Source: Corynascus novoguineensis
Taxonomy: Eukaryota > Ascomycota > Sordariomycetes > Sordariales > Chaetomiaceae
Length of the DNA: 64,000 nucleotides
Assembly (NCBI GenBank): GCA_033296725.1
Contig: MU857709.1
Location: forward strand, 1 to 64,000
Direction of reading: 5' to 3'
The notes under the pieces were generated by a model. The model made no database searches. It saw only the letters and a program-made list of their open reading frames with translations, and was not told the DNA's origin. Both the position numbers and the translations under genes were made by a program. The number at the start of each line of letters is the position of its first letter. Positions within the stretch are counted from its first letter, which is position 1. This document shows positions 40,729 through 51,220 of the stretch, in pieces.

Positions 40729-42152
40729 ATGGCTACTCTTAAGCGCATCCAAAAGGCGAGCCTCTTCGCCCGACTGGCCGCCTATGCCCTTCGTGCCTCT
40801 TTCTCAGTCCTTCGCCGCGTCTTATCGACCAAGGTTGCCGCGCTTACTGCACCGAGCGTGATCCCTTCTTCCAGCCATTTCCAGACGAGAAATGTGGTCG
40901 TCGTAGGCGCCGCCTACGCTGGTTATTTCGCCGCTCGCATACTCGCAGCCTCACTGCCCCGGGATGGCCGGTACCGGGTCATCGTGATAGAGCCCAACAG
41001 CCACTTCAACTTTACCTGGATGTTACCGCGCTTCTCGGTCATCGAGGGCCATGAGCACAAAGCCTTCATCCCCTATACCTCCGCATTTTTCTCCCAGGCG
41101 CCAAGAGGCATGGTGCAATGGATCCGTGGGAGGGTAACGTCTGTAAGGAGACAGAGTGTGGTCTTATGCAGCGGGCAGGAGATCCCGTACGAGTTCCTCG
41201 TCATTGCTACAGGATCAGCGGTGGCTAATGGGCTGCCGTCCCGGGTTGGTGTCGAGGACCGAAATGAGGGCATAGAGGTCCTCCGCGAGATGCAAACTCG
41301 CATCAAGGCTGCCACGCGGCTTGTCGTCGCAGGCGGAGGCGCTGCAGGCGTGGAGCTAGCCAGCGACGCAAAAAGCCACTACCCCGACAAGTCGGTGACC
41401 CTGGTGCACTCACGGCATGCGGTCATGCATCGCTTTGGGCCAGAACTTCAGAGAACCGCCACCGACGGGCTGCGAAGGCTGGGTGTCGAGGTCATCGTCG
41501 GTGAGAGAGTCGACCCCAAAAGCGCGGACGGCAAGTTCATCACTCTTGCTTCCGGGCGCAAGATTGAGTGCGACTGCTTTGTAGGCTGCCCTTGTGTCTG
41601 GTTCTGCTGCCCTCCGAGATGTCGCATTCCTAACCAACAACTGGCAGATTAACTGTACAGGTCAGACACCCGCATCTGACTTGATTGCCGATATCGCGCC
41701 AGGAGCTATTGCTCCGTCAGGGCATATTCGGGTGAAGCCATCGATGCAGATTGATGACGAGTGCCTCCCTAACGTTTATGTGTGTGGCGACGTTGCCGAC
41801 ACAAAAGCAGCCAACCCAAACTCCAGAATCGCGGGACGGCAGGCCGAAGTCGTAGCAGACAACATTGTTCTTGCTGCGAGTGGAAAGACGCCAAGTTATA
41901 CCTACGAAGTCAACTGGGCAGATGAAGGTGTCAAGCTTAGTCTTGGGCTAGTAAGGCTCTCCTTCATCATATTTGACCTTTGGCGTTGACCGTGACAATG
42001 AGTAGGATCGTTCCGTCAGTGAGTTCTGGGATGGTAAATCCGAACTGCTGCTCTCCCACCGAGAGGACGACCTCACCATGATGAGTGGTAGAGCCTGGCA
42101 AGCACTTTCGGCGAAGCCGTTTGAAGACACAGGTCTTTACCCAGGGACATAA
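40729..42152 (+). CDS. AIF/AMID-like FAD-dependent NAD(P)H oxidoreductase
   Basis: Exons 40729-41580, 41648-41950 and 42006-42152 give 433 residues. The introns are 67 bp (weaker GTAGGC donor but CTAAC branch) and 55 bp (GTAAGG); each joins in phase 0. The N-terminus is basic and hydrophobic and could be a mitochondrial leader or membrane anchor. Two Rossmann folds are visible: VVVVGAAYAGYFAARIL at about 56 for FAD and LVVAGGGAAGVELASD at about 200 for NAD(P)H. Also seen are LVIATGSA and the third FAD motif VYVCGDVAD. The last exon supplies the typical end, with EFWDGKSELL and a terminal PFEDTG. Members oxidise NAD(P)H with quinones or oxygen as acceptor, and some promote apoptosis-like death. 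I cannot tell which applies here. Confidence 0.87.
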
Positions 42153-44611
42153 AAGTCATGAGTCGAAGACATACGTCATGCTACGGTACAGTTCGGCGCG
42201 AGAGATTAGGGGGAAAATGGAGTTAGGATCACAAGAATGAGTGACACGCTGACGGCCTGTAACGTTATACGAGTCAACAGGCGTTGTTCATGCGTATCAT
42301 CAGCAAGGGTGTCTCCTTTGAGGCGTAGATATACAACGTACAAGTTTGACCTGAAATTCTCACCGTTAGAAGGAACGATGTGCGATATCTATTTAGGTCA
42401 TGAGGGCGAATGCGAAAACAAGCACCATCCATAACGCCGTCAACAGTTCCTCGCTCACTCTTTGGGCAATGGATCACAGGTGGCGACTAGAGCCTCGAGG
42501 CTAATCTATCTCGCAAATCAAGGCAACATTAACGTTGCGATGCACATTGTCAAGACTTAAATTACGACACGCATTTCAAAATCTGCCTCAAACCGAGTGG
42601 TTTAACTATATAATCTGCGTTTTGGTCGGTCCTTATTTGGGCGTTGTCGACCTGTAACGAAAATCCTGGTCCACTGAGTCATCCTATATAGTTTGAGTCT
42701 TTCTCCTTTAGATATCCTTTCAACGCTTATACCAGTGTCTTAGTCCTGCGCTTATATTGAATGCAACGAACGCTCCCATCTTGGCCTCGGGCATGAATCA
42801 GAACATCGGACTCTCTCAACTCCAATTACACCCTATACGCCTATGACTCTACCACCTTAGGTACTAACTAGTCAACACATTTGTGAGTCTCTCTCGAGTC
42901 AGCGACGAACTTTGTCTTGAAGCACAAGTCGGCCAGGTTTATGACACTTTCGCCAGCTCAGACCAGAGGTGTGGTTATTGAGTATCCACTTATACAACTT
43001 CACGCCAGCCGTTCAATGTCAACGCTCCATCTTGTTTAGTCTCTCTTTACCTCTTTGGGGTCTTGCTAGGACGTAAGCGCGGTAACGCTCCTCATCCTTC
43101 AAGAAGGACACGTAGGCCTTGCCAGCCCTGTCCCTCAGTTTCTCATGAGAAAGGCGCTTTGTCAGAGCAACTAGGACTCTAAAGCCTGGTCACGGCGAAT
43201 CTGGGCTGATACAAGGGAAAATGTAGCAGACTTTGTTGTGGGTCTAGCTCTAGGCACTCGCCCCACAGAGGGGTTTCAGCCATCCACATCCTCCATGAGC
43301 TTCGCTCAGCTTCTGTTCCTTTTCGAGAGAGCCATCATCGCCTTCATCGCCTTCATCATCAGTAGTAGCCGTATCTGAAGATTGTTTTTCCCCTGCTGCA
43401 TCCCGACAGACTTCCCTATAGTTAAGCAAGGTGCTAGTATCATACCATGGACGAGAAGCGAGTTGGCCAAACTACACCACCAGTGATATTTTTTTGGCCT
43501 CGCGCCCTCTCGTAAACACTTACTGTGCCTAGGATGTTTACTGAGTTACATTTCGAGCCATTTAACTATAAGTAACCAACTGAATCACCTACAGCACCCG
43601 TGCTTGTAGAATGAAATTGGAATGTTCTCCGCTCGCATAGATCTTAGCACTTTGCTCAGCAGAAATAGCTTGCGACTATGCAACCAGGTCATGAGCAGTC
43701 ACTACGTTCGAGAACGAGCACAGATGTACGTTCTCTCCCTATTCGACTTGAGACATGTAAGACGTAGCGTTGAGATGTCAGTTGTCCTCTTCGTTTGTCC
43801 AGGAGAGCAACGAGGTGAGAGTATCGAGCGGCAGTGGGCTGGCTGTTCGTTTCGAGCAGCCTGGGGTGTAGGTCGACAAAGACGGGTGCAGAATTTTAAA
43901 CCCATCCACCCGCCCCCACTGCTTCTTGGCGTTTTTGGTCTTTGTGCCTTGCACCAAAACGGCTGGCTTGCCAGCGGCGCACGGGTGTGGCGCCCTTGCA
44001 AGGATGGAAAGTTAAAATGCAAGAAACAGCACGTGCTTCATTCGACGCTTCTCAACTTCAGATGGTTTCCTGCGCACTATAAAGACTTGGACGTTGTCGC
44101 GTCTGAACAGGGCGTCGGTCAGACCAGGATCCTGCTCCAGATAGACTTCGCCGTCCCCTGTCCAATGATGGCTTTCCTCTGCCCTCCTGAACTCCCACAT
44201 GGTCGGCTCCAGCGTGACCCCACCACGGGGCGATAAAACAGCGTGAGTTGCAGGGTCTGGGCGGCGATTGAACCCTTTCCCCCTGCCTCCTGGAAACCTG
44301 TTATCAGTAACAGTACGTAATTCGGGGCCGCCGTAGGAGTGGAGGGAACCAACTCGCTCTACCTCGGAGTATTTTCCGCATCCAGATCCTGAAAAGTACC
44401 TCCAAATCTGGACTGCATACCGTTCTCCAACTTTTGAGATTATCCAGCGCCAAACATCGGAAGCCCGACGAACCGGCACCACCACCAAAAAGCATTGGAG
44501 AGAGATTGGTGAGTGAAACCTGCCTCTCCCAATCCCCCTCCTGGTTGCCCCTCGGTTTCCCAGCGTAGCAAAACACAAAAGCACGCAACGCAACAACGCC
44601 GCCCCCTGGCA
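42153..44611. other. Long intergenic region containing a cryptic coding relic
   Basis: About 2.5 kb. A minus-strand coding-like segment (43029-43590) is listed separately. The right end contains the promoter and leader of the permease gene. The open frames at 43622-44236 (+) and 44012-44677 (-) overlap each other and carry no domain. Confidence 0.5.
43029..43590 (-). pseudogene. Unrecognised gene relic with plausible intron and in-frame stops
   Basis: On the minus strand one reading register runs for about 450 bases with protein-like content. A first block (from about 43580) reads SVNILGT and, after a clean 52-base intron (GTAAGT, ATCAC branch, TAG), continues GQLASRPWYDTSTLLNYREV. An acidic stretch follows (TTDDEGDEGDDGSLEKE). 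Then come stops (TAG, TAG, TGA, about 43190-43255), and the same register resumes with TKRLSHEKLRDRAGKAYVSF, LKDEERYRAYVLAR and ends KMER-stop near 43029. No start codon was found upstream. I do not recognise the family. The stops could be a second intron or true decay. Confidence 0.4.
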
Positions 44612-46408
44612 ATGAGCGCCCAACCCGAACCCCCGCTGCCCGGCGCCGTCGAGGTGCGTGAGTCTGGCGCCGGGCACGAGTCGTCGGACGATGGCGATGT
44701 GCTGCTGGCATCCATGGGCTACAAGGCCGAGCTGGTGCGCACGCGCTCAACCTGGCACGTTGCCTTCATGTCCTTCGTGCTCGCCTCCATCCCATATGGC
44801 CTGGCTACGACGCTCTACTACCCGCTGCAGGGCGGTGGTCCGGTCGTCGTCGTTTGGGGTTGGCTGCTCGTGAGCCTCATCATCCTCTGCGTTGCCTCTT
44901 CGCTCGGCGAGATCACATCTGTCTACCCGACCGCTGGCGGTGTCTACTACCAGACCTTCATGCTCGCCCCTGCAAATTTCCGCAGGGTCGCCGCCTACAT
45001 CTGCGGCTGGGCCTACGTCGTCGGCAACATCACCATCACCCTGGCCGTCCAGTTCGGCACCACCCTTTTCTTCATCGCCTGTGTCAATGTCTTCGAGAAG
45101 GAGCCCGGCGTTGGCGTCTGGGCCGAGGAGAAATACCAGGTTTTCCTGACCTTTCTCGCCATCACGCTGCTGTGCAACCTCATTTCCACCTTTGGTAACC
45201 GCTGGTTGCACCTGCTAGATGTAAGCAAAACCACCTCCAGTACCTCGATCGACTTATTCCCTAGGCCAGGGTGCCCTCGATCTTATCAGTTGCATGTATG
45301 GGGTACTAATACAGACGCTTCCGCGCACGCGCGAGCGCACATGCACAGACTTTTGCTATTTTCTGGACTTTTGCTGGTCTCCTCGCCATCCTTATCACCA
45401 TCCTCGCCGTCGCCAAGGAGGGCAGGCGCAGCGCCGACTTTGCCCTGGGCGGTTTTGAGGTTACCTCAGGGTGGCCTGCCGGTTGGTCGTTCTGTGTCGG
45501 TCTTCTCCACGCCGCCTACGCCACCTCGTCGACCGGGATGGTCATCTCCATGTGCGAAGAGGTCCAGCGCCCGGCCACCCAGGTGCCCAAGGCCATGGTC
45601 ATTACCATTATCATCAACACCATCGGCGGTTTGCTCTTCTTGGTGCCCCTCATGTTTGTCCTGCCCGACCTCGCCATGCTCGTCGCCCTTCCCTCGGGCC
45701 AGCCTGTGCCCACCATCATCAAATCCGCCGTCGGCTCCTCGGGTGCTGCCATCGCCCTGCTCCTGCCCCTCATGGTCCTGGCCATTCTCTGCGGCGTAGC
45801 GTGCACCACCGCCTCTTCGCGCTGCACCTGGGCTTTTGCCCGCGACGGCGCCATCCCGGGGTCTAAGTGGTGGAAGCAGGTCCACCCCGCCCTTGACCTG
45901 CCCCTGAACGCAATGATGCTCTCCATGGTTATCCAGATCGCGTTGGGCCTCATCTACTTTGGCTCCTATACGGCCTTCAACGCTTTCTCGGGTGTTGGTG
46001 TCATCTCGCTGACTGTGTCGTATGCCGCCCCTATCGCCGTCTCCATGCTTGAAGGGCGCGCCCACGTCAAGGATGCCAAGTTCTCCCTGGGCAGAATAGG
46101 CTGGCTGTGCAACATTATCGCCATTGGTACGTGTTCATTCCTACCGGCTTTCCGTGTGCTTTTCACTAACGGGATCCCTGCCAGCGTGGTCAATACTTGC
46201 GGTCCCGCTGTTCTGCATGCCCGCTTATCTCCCTGTCACTGCGGCAAGTGTTAATTACGCCCCTGTTGTGTTTGTCGGTTTTGTTGTTATTGCTTGTGTG
46301 TGGTACGCGGTCTGGGGTCGCCGGAATTACCGTGGTCCACCAACCGAGAGTCTCGGCGAGGACCCGATACCCGGGGAACAGAGCGCCGCTAGCCCCAAGA
46401 AAGACTAA
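44612..46408 (+). CDS. APC-superfamily amino acid / choline-type permease (ACT family)
   Basis: Exons 44612-45220, 45349-46126 and 46185-46408 encode 536 residues. The first intron is 128 bp with a textbook TACTAAT branch; the second is 58 bp. After a polar N-terminus of about 50 residues comes the family's opening block (AFMSFVLASIPYGLATTLYYPL), then GEITSVYPTAGGVYYQTFMLAP and YICGWAYVVGNIT. Later segments include SWxF-type GWSFCVGLLHAAYATSSTGM, EEVQRPATQVPKAM and ASSRCTWAFARDGAIPGSKWW, all diagnostic for fungal GABA/choline/amino-acid permeases. Twelve membrane segments are expected. It would import amino acids, GABA or choline across the plasma membrane with protons; substrate not resolved. 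The ATG lies in CAATGAG and precedes the conserved N-terminus. A GC-rich, C-ending codon preference suggests good expression. Confidence 0.92.
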
Positions 46409-47983
46409 CGAAGCACTGCTTCTTTGTGTCGTGTCTAATATCCGAGCATTATGTTATACCGCATTGTCGCGAGGCGTTAGGGCGTCGCATGCCGAAGGGT
46501 ACGTTCAACATGCCCGTGTTCAAGCAGATAGATACCCGCCCCCTTAAGATGGGCATTACTACCTAGGTCAACAGAACAATATTAGTTTATTCAGATATGC
46601 TTGCCGAACTTGCATCAATTTTCTATATACCGGGTAAGCGGGAGCTATAAATGAGAGCGAGTGACGATGTATTTACCTACCTTATCAAAAGTGGTGGCCA
46701 TCATTTTGATCTAAAGACCGACCAACCATCACGAACAATTAGCTACCAAAAGGCAGAAAAGTTCCATGCCTAATGAACGAGAGCCACGATGATGTATCTA
46801 TGAGGTATCCATCATCAGCTCCCAGGCGCCCGGACATGAACCTAGCGCTAGAGTCAGTCAGCGGCACCTTCCAGTCCCCCTAATTATGCCGTGGCCGGAG
46901 CCTCCGTAGTGTCTAGGGCAATAGCCATTTCGAGTGCCAAAACGGGCGGACTTTGAAGGAAATTGGAGTCATCAATGAGCCTTCAGGCACAGGCAGTGCT
47001 ATGATGGCGAATCTCGCCCGGGCGACAATCGTTTCATTGGAACGGTGACCGCTGCTGGAACGAGTCCTCAAGCAAAGGCAACTCCTGTGACAGGACGGCG
47101 ATTGCTCCACGAGATCCTCACCACCTCCGTCAATGCGCTCGAGAAGTGAACCAAGGTATAAAGTGACAAAGGAGGCGACACATAACGACGTTCCAACAGT
47201 GGCGGACTCGTCATTGTAGCATGTGTCCGAGTACTTGTAGAAGCCAGTATCATATGTTACCTGATTGACGCGGAAAAAACTGCCTATGTGTGCTGGATCC
47301 GCCTTGCACATTGCCATAATCACTGACCCTTCTCTCGTGACCGAATCTCAAATCAACTGCTCATCTAATTTTGACGTTTCGGTGCATGCCGAGGAGCGAA
47401 TGGTATACACTTTCGAAATGTTGAGAAGATTCTATGATTCACGGGACGACTTGTCATCGGGCCAACATAGCAGCATTTTAAGAAACACATTCAGATTGGT
47501 TTCTGATAGGCATTTAGGGTAATGGGAGAAGCTAGGCCTTAATGATGCCACTCCGTCAAGTTCCAGGAAAGACATCAGTGGCGTCAGCTCATGTAGTTTC
47601 TCTGCGTTGAGGTCCTCGAATTACGCTCGACGAATCTCGAACCTTGAGACCACCGCTATTTTGTAGTGCCTTGTGAACCTAAAACGGAGGACACTACCAC
47701 CTAGTTACTAGGAGAGGCCGGCCTTTCTCATACGGTCACAACTTGGACTCTTACTCATCTTCAGGTAGGTAGTGGCTAGCTTGCATTGACATTATCTGGC
47801 AACTGAGATACCTACGTGGTCACGAAGACTGGGCTCGAATGGTCGTTGTTGGTAATTACTTATGCCTCAAGAAGCCCCTAGGTACGCCCTTTCGCATGAT
47901 TTGATAGCTGTCCCCTTTTTGTCCGACAGCAGGAAATGACTAGAAAGACAGGGTACCAACGTCGGGTAATTAAGCACCGAATC
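46409..47983. other. Intergenic, nothing recognised
   Basis: About 1.6 kb between the convergent permease and HD-domain genes. Only short frames on both strands. No tRNA or repeat identified. Confidence 0.5.
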
Positions 47984-48817
47984 TCAAGCGGAAAGTCGAT
48001 CGAATACTCGACTACCCACTGCCGTATAGTTGGAAACGTAATGCTCCCCCCACGGCTGCATCCAGGTGTCTGACAGAGACGAGATTAGCATTTTGTTTAC
48101 AAAGGAGGCGAACCAAAACCACGACTCACCGTAGGTAGACGCAGGCTTGGTGTTACACAGCCAGATGATGGTCTCGTTGACGCCAGGCAACAGGTCGTCC
48201 TTGGGAAACTCCTTCACCACAGCGGCATACTCGTCCTCTGTCACACCATGCCCCGGGCCCCCGAAGTCGAGCATGATTCCCTTGTTCACCACCTGGACGT
48301 CTAGCTCCTTGAACAGGGCGATGCTTTCCTGGGTATGCAGCGCGATGGAATCCCAGACCAGCTGCACCCGGCGTTCCTCCCATCGCTTGCCGTCCTGGTG
48401 AGACCGGATGAAGTTGCGTGCGGCAATGGCCCCGTCGACTTCGAATCGGCGATCGGGGCTAACGAACGGGGAGTCTTCGGTCTGATCCCAGCCGAGGTCA
48501 TGGAGAATCGCGGCTACGGCGTGCACTTCGGGGTCGACAGTCTCGCGCAATGTTTCGTTATGCTCGATGACGAGCACACCGAATAACCATGAACGCATGA
48601 TGTGTTTGTAAGTGAAGTCCTGTCCGTGTTTTTTGGCAAACGCCTCAGCGGCTCGCACAATTGGGGTATCGACCACTGAGACTCCGCCTAGAGTGCGCCT
48701 CGGATAGGGTCTGTATTCGCGGCTAAGGAGGGGACTAATCGATGGAAGACCCCATGTTAGGGATGGCAGGAGATGAGAAAAGATGATGAAATGCAAGACG
48801 AGACCAATTCCGATCAT
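47984..48817 (-). CDS. HD-domain metal-dependent hydrolase, cyanamide-hydratase-like, with N-terminal signal sequence
   Basis: Exons 48817-48130 and 48069-47984 give 257 residues. The 60-bp intron (GTGAGT, GCTAAT branch, CAG) is a multiple of three and stays open if unspliced. Splicing yields ASTYDTWMQPWGE, which looks more natural than the retained form. The start at 48817 (MIGIGLVLHFIIFSHLLPSLTWG) gives a hydrophobic signal sequence; an upstream ATG at 48889 would add 24 residues in front. The HD-domain metal ligands are visible in order: His72 (HIMRSW), His106-Asp107 (ILHDLGW) and a later HT (161) with Glu/Asp-rich context. This spacing matches fungal cyanamide hydratase-like proteins, which hydrate cyanamide to urea. 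The enzyme's true substrate is unknown, and the predicted export sets this copy apart from the cytosolic enzyme. Confidence 0.8.
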   Translation of the reverse strand: MIGIGLVLHFIIFSHLLPSLTWGLPSISPLLSREYRPYPRRTLGGVSVVDTPIVRAAEAFAKKHGQDFTYKHIMRSWLFGVLVIEHNETLRETVDPEVHAVAAILHDLGWDQTEDSPFVSPDRRFEVDGAIAARNFIRSHQDGKRWEERRVQLVWDSIALHTQESIALFKELDVQVVNKGIMLDFGGPGHGVTEDEYAAVVKEFPKDDLLPGVNETIIWLCNTKPASTYGESWFWFASFVNKMLISSLSDTWMQPWGEHYVSNYTAVGSRVFDRLSA

Positions 48818-49874
48818 GTTGGCGCTGTGTCGGGATACCGAGTTGGTGCGGTTATTGGGTATCGCTAGACAGTGTCTTTCAACAGACATGTTAAGATACA
48901 AGGCCAGGGTCTTAATGCTCGTTTTATATGTACTTAGGGGGAAAACGACTTCGCGATATATCCGGGTGTCGTCGGATCTTAATCAAGGACTGTCTCCGAG
49001 TCGCTTCGGATGTTGCACCGATTTGACCGATAGCTGTCTCCGAGTTATCCGACAAAGACAACCATGTCACAGTCAAGGTGATAGTAAGAGTGTACACGGA
49101 ATAACAGGTCCAGCCATTGCCGGTTTCTAGCCAAGTTTGTATGAAGATTCTGTGTCAAGCAACATCAACATAACACAATTACAACCTCGAAACCCTGGGC
49201 CGCTTACTGGTTCAGCCAAATCGCAAGAGGCACCATAACCGCTCGGTACACAAGTCAATGGCAATCCCACCCTCGGTGTCGGCATCTCCGACCATAGCCA
49301 TACATCCCTTCATCAGCTCAACAGATTTTCCAACGTCGAAGTCGAGTCCGAAGCCAGAACACTAGAGCAGGTGGTTTTGGGTCGGCCGGAAAATTCAAGT
49401 ATCACGGTTCTCTTTGTATACAATCCCAACCGTAAAGGGCCGGTTTTTCATGTCGACTGACCCCGGTCTAACATATGCAGTAAGGTACGCCTCACCCTAA
49501 ACTGGAGACCAAGAAATGCTCATAAGTTGTGCCAGAGCCATGTTTAGAGTTCTTGGAAGATTCATGTGCTGAGTAAAGCGAGAGGTGCGTTGGCCAGGGT
49601 CATAATGGCCGGGCCTCACTGCTGAGCACGATAATACAGCAGCCATGACTCATGAAAACTCACCCCGTTTGAAGGGGACTAAGGAAAAAGTTATTACCGC
49701 TATATAGTAAAAGGTATCAAGACACACAGTCCCATGTGTCTGCTAATTCTCAACAGCCGAGACAGACCGGAATCAAACGTGGTGGAGGGCTCTTGAGATC
49801 CCCCACATGTTTTAAGACCCACCCCTTCCGGTAATAGTGCTCTTCTTGTTGCCTAGCTAGCCCCAGCCATTGTT
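48818..49874. other. Intergenic, nothing recognised
   Basis: About 1 kb covering the promoter of the HD-domain gene and the 3' flank of the cysteine-rich protein gene. No coding frame with a domain and no repeat found. Confidence 0.5.
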
Positions 49875-50443
49875 TTACCACAGCAGGAACGGCACCCTCA
49901 GCCTGCCAGCGGCTCCCGTAGCAATAGAGCTAGTGGCGGTAGGCGAGTGCGTGGTCACGGTTCCGTTAGGTGCACGAGTTGTCGAGCTCCAGTCACCCGT
50001 GGGAGCCGGATCGTCCGTGGGACCCGAGGTGTCCGTAGGGTCCGGGCTGTCCGTGGGAGCCGGACCGTCGGTGACGCAGCCCTCGGCGGTGACGATGGCG
50101 TAGCTGGTTGAGCACCAGAGGTCGCCACATCCAGAGCTGCAAGGGAAGTCGAGGTAAACGGTTGGGACCGGGGTCGGGCAGCCACAGGACTGCGTGATGG
50201 TGGCCAACTGCAAGCAGGCGGGGACGGGACAAGTCGTGCAGACTTCCCGCGTTGCCGTCACAGACGCGCAAGCTGGTGCTGTTGGGAGGCTGGGAGTTGG
50301 GGTCGTACTCGCCGTGCCCGGCTCGTCCTCTACTTGGGCGTTGATTAAGGGGGCCCTGTTTAGATAGGTAAGTGTGAAACTCATGTGGTGATGAGATGCA
50401 GAAGGACTCACAGAAAGGCCATGGCTATGGCAAATGACTTCAT
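49875..50443 (-). CDS. Small secreted cysteine-rich protein with Pro/Thr/Ser/Asp-rich tail
   Basis: Exons 50443-50412 and 50355-49875 encode 170 residues; the 56-bp intron (GTGAGT) lies within the signal peptide, which reads MKSFAIAMAFLAPLINA. The mature protein has ten cysteines in about 70 residues (EVCTTCPVPACL, QSCGCPTPVPTVY, FPCSSGCGDLWC). A low-complexity region rich in PTD units follows, likely a glycosylated stalk, and then a short hydrophobic C-terminus (GRLRVPFLLW). The tail could be a weak GPI-anchoring signal, but it is shorter than usual. The cysteine pattern recurs in uncharacterised Pezizomycotina secreted proteins. It is not CFEM, which has eight cysteines in another order. 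Role could be cell-wall or effector-like; nothing in the sequence decides this. Confidence 0.75.
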
Positions 50444-51220
50444 GTTGTACTTTGTCTGACAATTCCTATATGATTTGAACGTCGACCTCCGGGAAGAAGC
50501 TGTCAATATTCAGATCTTGGTTGAACAGGTTATACTTTACGGGACAGATCCGTACTTGTACCCGCATTGCTTTTGGTCTTGGCGTGGCTTATTCTCTGGC
50601 GGCCCAAGTTTCATCCGCCCTCGTTCGCTGGGACTTTCTTGGTTTGTCTGGGCAGCCCAGGTTCCGGGGAACTTCATTCGCCTAGCCAAGCTCGAAGCTC
50701 GTATTCAATACGCTCGGGCCCAAAAGTGCGCTGACATGGCAAGCCAATGCGCCCTTCAATGGATTGAGAGTTTGGCGGCGCTAAAACGAAGGTGCCTCGT
50801 GGTTGAGTGTTTGCATGGGTCATCTTCCATGCTGTTTAGGAACCTATGATTTTCGCGATGCGATCAACGGGAGCACTGATTCGTGACCACACCTGCCTTT
50901 TAGATACGAGAACTTGCAGGTGACTTTTCGTAGCAAGCGTGGGCCACGAACCTGAGCCGAGAGATTTGGGTATTCGGAGATCACAGGTAATCCGGCGGGT
51001 ACTTCTGCTCGACTACTGGAGGATATGTCCAGATAACGACAGCAGAGGCGAGGGAGTGCAATGGGCGAGCCCAAGTTGGGATACCGGATCTATGCCTTGT
51101 AGTCATATCAAAGCCGATAACGAGAATGACGTTACCCACGGCGTTGATGAGTCGGAAAACCCTAGGGCATGCTGTAAGTAAAGTTTCAAATCAGACGTCA
51201 AGCACTAGCACCAGGTCTAC
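50444..51220. other. Intergenic, nothing recognised
   Basis: About 780 bases. A plus-strand frame at 50475-50849 has no domain and no upstream signal. It contains the promoter of the cysteine-rich protein gene and the 3' flank of the F-box gene. Confidence 0.5.

Noticed and set aside
43622..44236. 204-codon plus-strand open frame
   Set aside because: No domain, overlaps another long frame on the opposite strand (44012-44677), and lies in the permease promoter region.
44012..44677. 221-codon minus-strand open frame
   Set aside because: Runs through the permease start and promoter; composition looks like the antisense of GC-rich sequence, with no domain.
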